64,000 nucleotides of DNA from Lineus longissimus (GCF_910592395.1 NC_088315.1:10916501-10980500); one strand, 5' to 3'; positions 1 through 10,301 are shown, counted from the stretch's first letter. Program-made: numbers and translations. The notes: a model not told the origin generated them from the sequence alone.

Positions 1-1
1 A

Positions 2-157
2 GATGTTGACATTGATTTGAGATACCAGATTTCCAGAAGCACGTTTAAGAACTTCATCCAAATGTTAGACGGTACGGTCTATCATATTGTAAGGGTTTCC
101 AAGTCCGTGACGAAAAGGTATTGGAAACACGTGGAGATATTCACAACAAATGACTGA
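2..157 (+). CDS. 3' end of exon B, copy 0 (enters from left edge)
   Basis: This is an open frame of 51 codons plus TGA that matches the last part of the 337-codon B exons at 10974 and 38868. The shared C-terminal pattern runs from DIDLRYQISRS through FKNFIQMLDGT to a final FTTND. It shows that the tandem array continues to the left of the window. The segment just before the end (SKSVTKRYW) differs from the SKTTK(F/Y)YW of other copies. The protein family is not recognised. Only the terminus is visible, so the integrity of the whole copy is unknown. Confidence 0.75.
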   Translation, partial: DVDIDLRYQISRSTFKNFIQMLDGTVYHIVRVSKSVTKRYWKHVEIFTTND

Positions 158-349
158 TCATTAAGAGCCAATTTTTAGAAGAACAATTTAATTCAATTAT
201 GAGGAATGCAGGTCTCTTGAGTTGCAGATGATATTCTCGTTTTTATGATTGATATTGATGTCAAGAGAGATGGAAAATTGTTGTTCTGTTCAGAATGTTG
301 TTTGAGCTCTTAACGAATATCCTCCTGATTATTCATTGCCACAATACTA

Positions 350-432
350 ATGGCAGCACCAAACTCTGAAGGATTGTATATCGTTGCCATCATGGAGCAG
401 CCAACTAAAGATGGAGATGACTCATATCCGAG
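350..432 (+). CDS. Shared first coding exon (exon 1), unit 1
   Basis: The ATG is followed by 27 codons (MAAPNSEGLYIVAIMEQP then TKDGDDSYP) and a split AG codon, directly abutting GTGAGAG, a good splice donor. The block recurs at 12175, 19514 and 40446 with the same length, frame and donor, once per A/B unit. Phase-2 joining to the AG acceptor 4 nt before the exon A ATG (AG+G then AGC ATG) or to the acceptor 7 nt before the exon B ATG keeps frame in both cases. No known domain is visible. Assignment as the 5' exon of A and/or B is inferred from phase, position and conservation; no transcript is available. The TATA-bearing segment present upstream in units 3 and 4 is missing here. Confidence 0.55.
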
Positions 433-844
433 GTGAGAGTAGTTCAGTAATTGAAGTCAGAATGAGTGCTAATTCAGTAATTGAACTCAGAAAATAATAA
501 AAACCTAAAACAATTTAGTTGAAACCTATGGTACATCTGTGATAAAAGTCGAGTGGTCACAATTATCCAGAAACAATCGCCGATAAACCACAGTTAAAAC
601 TTAACAAAATAAACAAACAGCATTGGCAGCGGACAGTTACATGGATCAAGAACTCTTAGTGGATCCCCAAAAAGTATCTGAAAAAGCACGTCTGACTAGT
701 CATAGAGAAGAACTCGAGGGTAACATGACAGTGAACCGTATAGTGGCATACAAAAACGTTGAAAGAGATACTCAATTACAGGTAGCGTGACCAAATTGCG
801 CCAGAAGGGCATTTGTCCCCTGAAATAATTATGTTACACACTTA
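433..844 (+). other. Start of the intron after exon 1; no gene seen
   Basis: This AT-rich sequence is repeated almost identically after every exon 1 copy (12258, 19597 and 40529 onward). No open frame of interest or RNA gene is visible. It passes into LINE-A sequence on the right. Confidence 0.5.
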
Positions 845-2500
845 TCCACCCTGACTCTACCGGCATCTGTATATGTATTTCAACTTGACTGGTCTGATAG
901 AAGTGCCATTTATGCAGATATGTTGGCAAGACATATCACCTGAAATATGAAGGGCATTTACATTACATTTACATCAGAAAGGTTACAGCCTATCTGATCA
1001 TTCAGGTTTACGTATCTATGACAACTCACCAGCTCCGACAGTAGGTGGAGAGAGGATGGACAAAACGATGAAGAAAAAGAAACAAGATGGGGTCCCGGTT
1101 AATAAACTGGCGTCAAAGAAAAACGTGTGGAATGAAGACAAAAAAATAAGAGGCAAATCAAAAACAGGGCCAAATACCATGGACGATCAAATTGGAAATG
1201 ATGAAATAGGAAACCTATTCGCAGAAAAATTAAAAAAGTTATATAATAGTGTTTCGTACAATCCGGAAGAGATGGAGGAACTGCAGTCTGATATGAACAA
1301 AGGGGTGGCGAACAAGTGTTGGAAAGACTTATGCAATAGCAATCATAGCACAGATGTTGAAGACATTAAGCAGCTTTCAAAAGTTTATATGGAGGTAAAC
1401 AGGACAGCGTACCGAATCTTTTCACAGACCACTTTGTCCAGGGTGGGGATAGATTAACTGTTTATATCGGTCTTTTGTTGAACACAATGGTATGATACGG
1501 GTACTGCCCCAATGGTTTTCAACCATGGTGATTCCAATTCCTGAGAATAGCAGAAATCCCTGATCTCTTCAGAAAAGTATCGTGGTATATCACTTAGTAG
1601 TGCGATGGGGAAGATCTTGGACAATATCATTATTAGAAATCATAGCCAGGCACTGGCGTCTTGCGATGCCCAGTTCAGATTCAAAAAAAATAAATCGACA
1701 GCGGCTGCAGCTCCGTAGTCAATGAAGTGATAAGATACTATAACAATAGAGGATCATCGGTGTATGGATGCAAGTAAAGCTTTTGATTGTATGCACTTTG
1801 TGAAGCTATTTCGAAAGCTGCTTAGTAGAGGATTATGTCCATTAATAGCACGGTTTTTAGCATACATGTATACAAATCAACAGATTAGCGTAAAAAGGGT
1901 AGATTATGTATCAAATCTGTTCACCGTCACAAATGGGGTTAAGCAAGGTGGTGTGTTGTCACCGATACTATTTAATGTGTATTTAGATCAACTTATAGCA
2001 TAGAAGAGTTGACCTTGGTATTATTGAATTATACCAAAAAAAACTAATATGGTAATTGCAGAAATTCAATATACTCTCTTTAAGAGTTTTGCAACCTGTC
2101 TGTATGGTTTCCAGTTCTGGGACACAACATCTCATTCAATTGAAAATGTATATAGAGCGTGGAGGAAGCGGGTTAGGAAAATTACGGGTCTACCGTGTAG
2201 GACTCATAACAATCTAATTCCACTAATAATCAACGACTGCAATATGGAGATTCAATTAGAAAGAAGGACAATGAGGTATATTGAAAATATGTTTAAATCC
2301 CATAACACCTACTTGATATTGCGTAAGAACTTAACACTGAAAGGAAGTGCAACCAATCCTATCAAAAATTTAATCCAGATTTGCCGAAAACACGGATTTT
2401 ATGAATATGAAGTGGACAGCATGAACTATTCGTATCTTATTGTAAAAAGAGTTGATGTGCCGCATATCGAACCGCATATCAAATCCGAGAGTGACTAACA
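845..2500 (+). mobile_element. LINE-A (CR1/jockey-type non-LTR retrotransposon), degenerate copy
   Basis: Fragments of one retrotransposon ORF are visible. There is a short piece of the endonuclease C-terminus (near 860-940) and the EN-RT linker (1056-1457, NKLASKKNVWNE...). RT blocks follow: FRGIS-type block remains near 1575, motif A DASKAFDCMHF at 1764, motif B NGVKQGGVLSPILFNVYLD at 1930-1990. The C-terminal region lies at 2049-2498 (TTSHSIENVYRAWRKRVRKI). Frameshifts and stops are frequent. The catalytic YADD segment (motif C) between motif B and the C-terminal region is deleted, a lesion shared with other copies at about 29210 and 55165. Compare the longer related LINE-B at 43409. Confidence 0.8.
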
Positions 2501-2505
2501 CTGAG

Positions 2506-3052
2506 GCTGAAAGGGTGGATGTCGTCCTGGGTGCCGACAAATGGTACCCAGGTTCGAAATCGACTGGACAATAAGCGCCATGGGTGCCATTACACTAGAC
2601 AAACAGCACCCAGCTTCTTCTTCTACACTTTTTCTATACCTACAACCGAGGGCACGCGTCACGATAACCAGCATTTTGCAAGATGTCGACCGTCCCTGTT
2701 TCCAACCGCGCTCTAAAAACATTTCCTTCATCAATTCCATCTTATTCAAACGGGGTATTCGTCTCTAAGGGGAGAGAGATAAAGAACGATTTAGTCGAAG
2801 TTGAGCAGGGTGAGGAAGGGCCTGATTATGGGCTGAAAATCTGTTCTTTTTATTTCGCGCACTGCTAGTGCCGCAAGTACCACGGCGCGAGATAAAACGA
2901 GATTGCAAGAAACGTCCTCGTCCCTAAGATCCGTAAGCCAGGCAAAAAGAAGCTGGGTGCTGTTGTAATGGCACCCAGGGTGATTATTGTCTAGTCGATC
3001 TCGAACCTGGGTACCATTTGTCGGCACCCAGGACGACATCCACCCTTTCAGC
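2506..3052. mobile_element. MULE-like foldback element, type 1, with captured exon
   Basis: Long inverted termini of roughly 110 bp begin GCTGAAAGGGTGGATGTCGT and end with its complement. Flanks AACACTGAG (2497-2505) and AAAACTGAG (3053-3061) form a near-perfect 9-bp target duplication. The uninterrupted sequence is seen at 27555. 9-bp duplications and long TIRs fit the Mutator-like superfamily. No transposase is present. Between the arms is an open 61-codon frame (2683-2868) that looks like a captured host first exon. Copies occupy the same relative site at 29721 and 55672. Confidence 0.75.
2683..2868 (+). pseudogene. Captured exon-like ORF inside foldback element
   Basis: There are 61 open codons (ST/ATVPVSNRALKTFPSS... 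then SNGVFVSKGREIKNDLVEV) preserved in all three copies of the element (also 29898-30083 and 55849-56034). In the third copy the start sits in CAAGATGGCG, a strong animal initiation context. A potential donor (CAGG/GTGAGG) lies after the DLVEV region. This suggests a first coding exon acquired from a host gene. The parent gene is not recognised, and function in the element is doubtful. Confidence 0.4.
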
Positions 3053-3061
3053 AAAACTGAG

Positions 3062-3511
3062 GGAGTCCGATGATCATTTACCTTCAAAGGAAGAAGTTGG
3101 ACATATCATTGATTTTCTCACCACGAATTAATTTAGAAAATTACTGTAAACTGTAGTATTTATTCCTGCACATAAGGTTTGAAGTTCATGCACTTCGCAC
3201 AATATTTTGTAGCTGTATTTTTATGTCCGAAAATAAACATACGTAATTAACCTTTTCATTGCCAAGCACCTGTGGTCAAAAATGCCTTTTGTGACCATGT
3301 GCCAACTGCAACCCCAGTCGTTTTCGGCAAATGATTGTTTTGTATCGCATAAATCTATCGGTAGAAGTTCGGTTTGAATACATACATTTTGTCTCAATTC
3401 CTGGCAGAAAATTGAGTTTGAAGACACAAACAAATCGGATTCGACGATTATTTTTTGATTGCCACGGTATCGTATAAGCTCCCAACAGGTGAGCTAACAA
3501 GAAAGGCAGCA
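3062..3511. repeat. Repeat C, unit between two foldback elements
   Basis: This roughly 450-bp interspersed sequence is also found at 27555, 30277, 53795 and 56207, and partly at 52236. Both strands contain short open frames that are not consistently preserved (copies differ by frameshifts), so I do not call a gene. It usually lies immediately 3' of LINE-A fragments and may be the LINE-A tail or the body of another element. Confidence 0.6.
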
Positions 3512-3520
3512 GTTAGTGCG

Positions 3521-4017
3521 GCTGAAAGGGTGGATGTCGTCCTGGGTGCCGACAAATGGTACCCAGGTTCGAGATCGACTGGACAATAAGCACCCTGGGT
3601 GCCATTACACTAGACAAACAGCACCCAGCTTCTTTTTGCCTGGCTTACGGATCTTAGGGACGAGGACGTTTCTTGCAATTTCTTTTTATCTCGCGCCAAT
3701 AGGTCTTTGAAAGCACATTTCGGATGATTTATTCAGAAAAGGTATGTAGGAGGGATATATTCAGAGAATGAAAAATTGTGTGATGACAAAATGAATGGAT
3801 TTGCTGCGTATTTTTATTTTTATTTTTCTTATGGTTATCGTGACACGTGACCTCCGTGCGCGTGGGGCCAACCTCGATTGTAGGTATAGAAAAAGTGTAG
3901 AAGAAGAAGCTGGGTGCTGTTTGTCTAGTGTAATGGCACCCAGGGTGCTTATTGTCCAGTCGATCTCGAACCTGGGTACCATTTGTCGGCACCCAGGACG
4001 ACATCCACCCTTTCAGC
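3521..4017. mobile_element. MULE-like foldback element, type 2
   Basis: It has the same roughly 110-bp inverted arms (GCTGAAAGGG... / ...CCCTTTCAGC) as the element at 2506. It is flanked by a perfect 9-bp duplication GTTAGTGCG (3512-3520 and 4018-4026). An unoccupied site is seen at about 28016 (GTTAGTGCA). The interior is different and AT-rich and carries no transposase. This copy has a roughly 70-bp internal deletion near 3700 compared with 30736 and 56667. Confidence 0.75.
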
Positions 4018-4294
4018 GTTAGTGCGATCAAACCGGCCGATACAAAAATAATATAATTATTGGAAATGTGTTTTAGAACACAAAATAGTCACTAAATGAG
4101 CTAGAGGTTGCTTGTAAGAGATTATTTTTAAATGACGAAATTAAAAACAAATGGCTGAAATGCAGGACTGTTACTACATTACGTGCCAAGCATCAAGCAC
4201 ATGTAATTACATTGTAAAAAAATAAAAAAGGACTATTTCTGTAAATGTCTAAAACTTCACTGTCTGTTTTAAAAAAATGTTATTATGATTTATT

Positions 4295-4411
4295 ATGAAA
4301 TTTTTTAAAGATACATTCGTATTTTTTTCTTCCCTTTTGCTTGGCTGCATCTTCGCGAATTTTTGGACTGTCAATTCACTAAGTACAGAAAAAAAGGAAT
4401 TCCAATTAGTG
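4295..4411 (+). CDS. Signal-peptide exon of candidate secreted PAN-domain gene, copy 1
   Basis: There are 39 codons from ATG to a donor GTG/GTAAGA, ending in phase 0. The start MKFFKDTFVFFSSLLLGCIF has a basic n-region and a hydrophobic core, with likely cleavage near CIFA/NF. Homologous exons are at 31572 (two single-base deletions) and 57659 (ATG changed to AGG). The phase-0 end matches an acceptor at 5947/5948 that opens the PAN-like exon. Linking the exons is an inference from phase, order and triplicate conservation. Confidence 0.45.
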
Positions 4412-4905
4412 GTAAGATACAGAATGAGCAACTATATTCAAATATCGATACGCATATGACAAAGCGCAGTCTGTCTGTATCGATCAAGCAGAATTCACTT
4501 CAAAATATATAATATGTTTCCAAAACATGATAAAGAATTTCAACAATTGAAACAATTGAACAATTTAAAGTATGATTTACTGCATGGTTTGAAAGATAAG
4601 GTGAACAGACAGCTACGACACGTGATGAGGAAAAGCCTGCAAGACTGCGTTGTTCCAGCAGAGGTTACCTCAAGTCAGTATTGTCCTAGTTCTCAATTCT
4701 CTGGTATGATCATGTGATGGTTGAAGATAGATGATGAAAACAAGTTGTTGCAAAAAATGCCAATCTTTCCATTATGATTGGCACCGAGTGTAACCCTCTA
4801 CTGGCTTTGGAGTAATCGAGCGCAACAGTCATCACCACAAGTGCAACACTTTTTTCATAGAGCTGGAAAGTCTCAACGCCGTGTGCTACAGAAATGACAT
4901 AAGCC

Positions 4906-5528
4906 TAGTTCATACTCCGACGCACGACCGCCAGCGACCGATGCACGATCAAATTCTCGACGCCGACGTCGTGGTGTTGATTCATACTTTCGCGTGCGAC
5001 GGCGATGGCCATCGGCGTCCGGACGCGCGTTCGGTCGGCGTGCGATATTAAAGAGTTCAACAAATTTGAACTCTCTGCGTCCGATCGCGGCGTCGTACCA
5101 ATGAATGATCACTTTTCTGGTCATGGGACCAAGGACTCATGCATGTTTATGCATATTTTCAAAGGCGCCTAGTTCAAACTGGAAAGACGGGGAATGGGAA
5201 TTGATTACGTCGTTTTACGCTTGAGCTTCCTCACATAACGAAGTTAAAATGTCGGACGCAGAAGAGCTACTAATATGTGAAGTAAAACGTTACATACATA
5301 TCTCGTTGGTGGCGTTTCCTTCACATCCTGTAGAGGACAGCCATTGCCTGGACATTTGAAATAAGCAGTGCGTCCTCCTCCTCCATTTTGACGTGGCAGC
5401 ATGGTATAATCGCGTGAGCATTCATAGTCACGCGATACGACGCCTACAAAATCGTGCGATGGCATAGGCGACCGACGCAGGACGCTGCGTTCGACGCCGG
5501 CGATGGTCGTGCGTCGGAGTATGAATCC
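4906..5528. mobile_element. GC-rich MITE inserted in PAN-gene intron of unit 1
   Basis: Inverted ends TTCATACTCCGACGCACGAC (from 4909) and its complement (to 5525) bound about 620 bp of CpG-rich sequence. The sister units at 32178 and 58267 lack it. The target duplication is not clear, so the superfamily is open. There is no transposase. Confidence 0.6.
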
Positions 5529-5815
5529 ACCTATACTCTTCAAACATCGACGCCTGTAACATATTGATATGGTCAGAGTAGCCAGTGTTGTTGTTCGTGT
5601 AGAAAACTCAAGAATTACTGTGGTATATATTTGGTTTTTAATACAGTTGTAGGGAGATAAAGGTACATCACTTTCTTTCAACGGCTACGCCCACAGCAAA
5701 CTGAAAATTACCAAGATTGTTATTTTGTTAACAATGCAACTTTCTGCCTCACCGTCTTAATGACAACCTCGAGATCACGCATTCATCTAATGTTACATTT
5801 TATTCATTGGACACT

Positions 5816-5905
5816 AAATAATGATAATAATAATTATGAGACTTATATAGTGCTAAATCCAACTGGTTTCAGTCGCTCAAAGCGCTTCACCTTATCAAAA
5901 ATTGG
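5816..5905 (+). repeat. Short dispersed repeat fragment (ATT-rich start, CAAAGCGCTTCACC end)
   Basis: This segment with ATAATAATAATT, CTTATATAGTGC and GCTCAAAGCGCTTCACC is present only in unit 1 and absent at 33484 and 59573. Such ends are typical of short, widely dispersed non-autonomous elements in marine animals. The exact family is not determined. Confidence 0.4.
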
Positions 5906-5947
5906 GTAAGAATCAGAAAAATAGAGATCAGCATGGGTGTTACTCAG

Positions 5948-6190
5948 AGACAGGCAGGTTTTGAACATGTGGTCGATAACTTGGCTTTCAAACGTGTCGA
6001 TTTAAAAATGAAGGGCCAAACCTTCAGCCAAATCGGGTGTGTTGTCGTGTGTCTTATAACAAAAGGATGTCTTACTGTTAATTACTGGCATGACGGAGAC
6101 ATTTATTGCCAATTGAGTAAGCGGAGGGGGAGGTGTATGGAAAAGGGTGAACTTGATGACCATCAGGGATCAAGAATGCTTCAAAAAAAG
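5948..6190 (+). CDS. PAN/apple-like domain exon, copy 1
   Basis: There are 81 codons in phase 0 between an acceptor (ACTCAG/AGACAG) and a donor (AAAAAG/GTAATA). The core C-x3-C-x5-C followed by VNYW and a later C-Q-L resembles the cysteine pattern of extracellular PAN/apple domains. The frame can also be read from an ATG at 5933. Copies at 33533 and 59622 are nearly identical in protein. With the upstream signal-peptide exon this would make a small secreted, probably ligand-binding, protein. The PAN call rests on pattern recognition only. Confidence 0.5.
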
Positions 6191-6800
6191 GTAATAGGCC
6201 ATCAAAACAACTTTATCTGATATCTTTTGAACTTGTTAAGTTGTTAACAAAGGTGTTTGGAGCTTGATTCCAATTGTTTACCATCTCGGTAATTTCCATT
6301 TTCTCTCGAAGCCAGCAACGGGTTAGATTTCCGGCGCCATTAACGGAAGTTTTCTCCTGCTACTTTTTCTACTTTTTCTTAAACCCCGTTAGAGTCGTGG
6401 TCAGTCGAAGCGATTATATGCGTAAGGGAGGGGAGGGGGATGCAATATGCACCATCGTCTTTTATTTCTAGTTGTCTTCTAGGTGGTCAACTGTGTGTTC
6501 TTCCAAATAGAAAACATGTTTGTTGTCCATGCAGAAGCGTAGCTTGAGGGTGAGCAAAGAAGTCACCAAAAATTAACGTGTTTCAGAACGTGATTTTCTG
6601 AGTGTCATTTTGTCCCCTCACCTCTCCAGCCCCATAAGGTAGCTACATGTACGCACTGCCATGATGAACACCTGACTCGTTGGCTCAAGTGTTGACTCCT
6701 TGGCTGTGTACTGGGACATTTATTAGATGTTCCCCGAGTCTGGTCAATAAGACTCTTTGATCATATTCAGAATACGTAAAATTTGAACTGAAAGTATCAG
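6191..6800 (+). other. Intron-like sequence between PAN exon and terminal exon
   Basis: It is conserved between the three units but no open frame is preserved in all of them. The G-rich stretch around 6423-6440 differs in length between units. I see nothing else. Confidence 0.4.
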
Positions 6801-6887
6801 CTTATCATGTCTTGGGGAAGAACCATACCCGATGCTGAGCTTGAATGCGATAGGGATGTGGTACGATCGGACAAAGTTAAAATCTGA
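6801..6887 (+). CDS. Possible terminal exon of PAN-domain gene, copy 1
   Basis: Following an acceptor (AAAGTATCAG/CTT), 28 codons (LIMSWGRTIPDAELECDRDV...) run to TGA. The same frame and stop occur at 34382-34468 and 60455-60541 with two or three conservative replacements. The phase-0 start suits the phase-0 PAN exon donor. It is short, so chance openness cannot be excluded. Confidence 0.3.
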   Translation, partial: LIMSWGRTIPDAELECDRDVVRSDKVKI

Positions 6888-8005
6888 GAATTAATCTTAA
6901 TTGGTCCGTCGTCTTCGTCTTCATCGCATGACAGTGCCTTGGTAATTTGACAGGCTCCCAAAGCCCAGGAAGGTTCGGGAGAGAGGAATAGGTGGACCCC
7001 TGTATGAAGTGAGGACGTCTGTTTTTAATGCTATACCGGAAAACCGACCAGATGGTGTCATTCAGAAAAAAAACAACTATAAAAATGTCCAATACAGTGT
7101 TGGATCGACATGTACACGGATATCAAAATTGGCGTATTGGCGGAAGACATAAGGCAAGGAAGAGAATATTTCAGCAATGGATCGGGAGATAGCTAAATAT
7201 ATAAAGCTGAATAAGTTGCGAAGAAAGGGGTGAGGTACAAGGACATTTTTTTAAAGACTCGAGCGATATTTGGTAATACACTCAATTTAAATGCATAGAA
7301 TCAAGAAAAAAAAAACCTCATGTTTTTAATGGGTGGATTAACTTTTCCTTGACTCAGATACAATTCAGTGTAAAGTTAACAACAAGAAGAACAAAACGAT
7401 ATCTTATGTAGCTCTGAGCTCCCAAAGATAAAGGAGATATACAGAGCACTTTGTCGAAGAGACCAAACGGATTATTCAATTTCCCGTGATTTGGCGTTGT
7501 CTCAGAATGGTTTTAGAACTTCGTATAAAATACAATTTTCTCATCAGCCTCCAAATAAGTTACACTATTTGATACATGTAATATCTTTTTGTGAAAAGAA
7601 ATCAAGCGACAACCAGCCAATAGTTGCGATATGCATTGAATAAAAGCCTAATTATCTTGCAAAAGTCGCCTATTGTCAAAATCTGGTACCGAGTGCTACT
7701 CAAGGTGCTGTGGTATTGCAGTCCAAATTTTTAGTCTTTATTCATTCTTGGTAGAATGGTGAAGAAGCAAATGTCAAAAACTTGACTCATTGTGTTACTG
7801 CAGAGGTAAACTGTTTAGGAATCGGAACCTGATAGTCTCCGGATGGTGATAGGTCACCACTATAGGTTAATTGTGGTATAACACCGATTACTGAAAGGCC
7901 GTTTTGTACAGCGAGCATACATAGCCGCGTCGAACTCTGGAAATCACCGATTTTGACGTTAAGATGAATAGTTCGCTGATGTTTCTGACATTCTGTTCAG
8001 CACAG
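6888..8005 (+). other. Intergenic/intron sequence before A1; empty Penelope site
   Basis: The sequence CAACTATAAAAATGTCC at 7074-7090 is uninterrupted here but is split by a Penelope-like element in units 3 and 4. The last 200 bp (about 7800-8005) is strongly conserved before every A exon and includes GGTGATAGGTCACC. No gene is seen. Confidence 0.5.
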
Positions 8006-8009
8006 GAGC

Positions 8010-8960
8010 ATGTATACACGGGGTCCCCCTGCAGTACTCATACCACCCAAACCTGTAATAACATACCATCTCAATCTCGAGTATCTTATAGCAGTATTTT
8101 GTGAAAAATCAGGAGATACGAACTATTTGATTTATGAGTATAAGCCTATTACTCATGTGTTTCGAGTGAAATATAACGGCTCGTTTTTCTCACGCCAGCC
8201 GAGAGAAACATTTGCCTACTTTCAAAAATTCCTCTTGATTTTTGATGGTCCTGAAGTCTACATGTATGATTTTGCAAAGGGTATTGTAAACGGAAGTCTA
8301 ATTCTGCCTAAGGAGGGGAGGCAGTGTCTCGAAAAAGATGTAAACTATCCTATATCTAACCTGGTTTTATATTTACGATTTGCTGAAAAGGCCTTTATGA
8401 TGTGCATTTATTTTTCCCGAAGTATTTTTTTGTTTGATTACTATATAGAATCAGGCTCAGAGCCTGTTCTATGGTTAACTAATAAAACGCATCTTCACTT
8501 CCCTCATGTTGACCGAGTAAATCCAACCTGGTTCGACCACAACTTATTCGCAGTTGGTTTTAAATATCAGCGTGAAAACTATTTGACTGCGGCTGTATAT
8601 CATTACAAGCAACGACAGTCAAACGGGTATAGCTTACTTAAGACACACTTAATCAAAGGCAACTCTGGCGGAGCAAAATCGTTTGGCATCATATCAAATC
8701 CAAACTATGGAGTCAAATTTGTCCTCTTGGCGAAATATCAGAGTGAGCTGATGTTAAGCTTTGGGATTGTCATCGAGTGTAAAAAAAGCAAGCCTCTGCA
8801 AAAGGTCTACATAAGAAAAATTTGCACACACATATGTCTTGAAAAATATGCTGGTAGACTTGTTCACATCAATGAGAAAGGCCAAATATTGCACATGATT
8901 CGTTCAAAACCTTTCAACTCAAACACAAAGTATGTGGTTAGATATACAAGAGCAGACTGA
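8010..8960 (+). CDS. Exon A, copy 1 (316 codons), unrecognised protein
   Basis: The frame is open from ATG to TGA. The most likely exon start is 8006, after CAGCACAG, because there the phase-2 donor of exon 1 joins in frame; another acceptor at TTCAG (exon from 8001) would suit a phase-0 donor. I do not recognise the family. Regularly spaced beta-strand-like segments (YLIYEYKPI, FLLIFDGPEVYMYDF, IFLFDYYIES) suggest a repetitive beta fold such as a propeller; this is inference. The N-terminal RG-PPAVLIPP and C-terminal G-x-x-x-H-x-x-R plus final T-x-x-D features are shared with exon B, so A and B are probably paralogs. There are no transmembrane segments. A 44-nt-upstream ATG opens a different, overlapping short frame. 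Confidence 0.75.
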   Translation: MYTRGPPAVLIPPKPVITYHLNLEYLIAVFCEKSGDTNYLIYEYKPITHVFRVKYNGSFFSRQPRETFAYFQKFLLIFDGPEVYMYDFAKGIVNGSLILPKEGRQCLEKDVNYPISNLVLYLRFAEKAFMMCIYFSRSIFLFDYYIESGSEPVLWLTNKTHLHFPHVDRVNPTWFDHNLFAVGFKYQRENYLTAAVYHYKQRQSNGYSLLKTHLIKGNSGGAKSFGIISNPNYGVKFVLLAKYQSELMLSFGIVIECKKSKPLQKVYIRKICTHICLEKYAGRLVHINEKGQILHMIRSKPFNSNTKYVVRYTRAD

Positions 8961-9352
8961 ACAAGAAAAACTCTGAGATATTGGCCCTCATAACCTGTCC
9001 ACTGTAATGTATTTTTTAGTACGCATCAATTACTTTCAACTACCACCTGGTGGTTTTCCGAGTTTCGTTTGAAGACGTCGAACTAATGTCCCAGATCTTT
9101 GGGAGCTGGTATTACCTGCCCCTGCCTCTGCTGAGCGACGACTGGTGTTGGCAATGACTGGTTTAGTAGGAAAGCCAATTATGCCATTCAGCTCAGCCAA
9201 CATTCACCATTATTTTGATAGAACTGGCTTCCTAAGATCTTGATTAAAGGATGACCACGTTTGTGGAATATGTCAAAACACTTGAAGTGCTATTTAAGAC
9301 TTTTAAACTGATGTTGGCTCTAGCGTTTGAACGAAAAATGTTGGCATTTGTG
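8961..9352 (+). other. A1-B1 interval, left part
   Basis: This non-coding spacer is conserved between units. A short frame at about 9091-9157 (MSQIF...DDWCWQ) became fused to exon A in unit 3 by deletion. No independent gene is supported. Confidence 0.4.
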
Positions 9353-10301
9353 CAAGGAGGATACCGCGGTGACGTCACATCACGTGATCCCGACCCATAT
9401 TAGTGATCGCTATGGCCAATCAGATTCAGTCTACACACAGCACCAGCACTGAACACATCTCCACGTCTCACTGTCTGGTGCGCTCCTATACACAAAAACA
9501 CCAATAGACATTGCAATACCTAGTATGGATTCTTTCTGTGTAAAATAAAATTTACAGAGCAGATTAACTTCCACGAATAAAAAAGACGTTTGGCGTGGCC
9601 AAAGTGCGGAAATAATGTCTCCGCTAAAATACACTACGAAATACACTAGGCAATACACTAGGCAATATACAGTAGAGGTGCAGTTGAGTTCGTTATTGTT
9701 TTGACTTAGAAGCCCGCCCATATCATAATATATTCATGTATTCATGAAGTATGAACTCATTTCTGTCCCATACAACTCTGAGAACAGTCAATTTCTCCTT
9801 AAATCATCACCGAAACCGCGATATCCGCAGGAAGATTTCGTTCTAGTGTCCGAAAATGCATGATCTTACAGGGGCGCTAACTCGACAAATAGAGGGGATC
9901 TATGGGGATCTATGCGAGTTTTAGGTCCTACAGGTCTCGAACTTGTTAAATATGTAAACATGCCTCCAAATCCCATTATGATAATGAAGAGATTGCCCAT
10001 ATCTGGGAGACTGTTTTGAAACCATCGCTAATTTTGGAAGATCGGTGCCCGGCTATTTGGTTAAAAAAAACCTATTTTTCCCCATCAAAACAGCACTTTT
10101 CATTATTTAAAGCTTATATAGCTTATATAGCTTATTGTCTGAAGACTTATTTCATAGCAGAAAAGTACTAATAACTCTGATTTGATGCGAAAAATCTAAC
10201 TTTTTTGATGACTTGATTTTCCCTTGGCCGTGGATCGAGTTTGTTTACAATATGCAGCGCCATCTTGGAAAAGCCGTGACGTCACCGCGGTATCCTCCTT
10301 G
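9353..10301. mobile_element. MULE-like MITE between A1 and B1
   Basis: It is a 949-bp element with inverted ends CAAGGAGGATACCGCGGTGA. Direct 9-bp repeats GCATTTGTG flank it at 9344-9352 and 10302-10310. Units 2 (about 16913) and 3 (about 38206) preserve the single GCATTTGTG of the empty site. TSD length suggests the Mutator-like superfamily. No transposase frame is present. Confidence 0.8.

Noticed and set aside
3221-3500. Minus-strand frames in repeat C (for example FVSSNSIFCQELRQN and the overlapping KNNRRIRFVCVFKLN)
   Set aside because: They overlap in two frames, and copies at 27687, 30498, 53978 and 56385 differ by frameshifts and lengths. No domain is seen, so they are shadows in a repeat.
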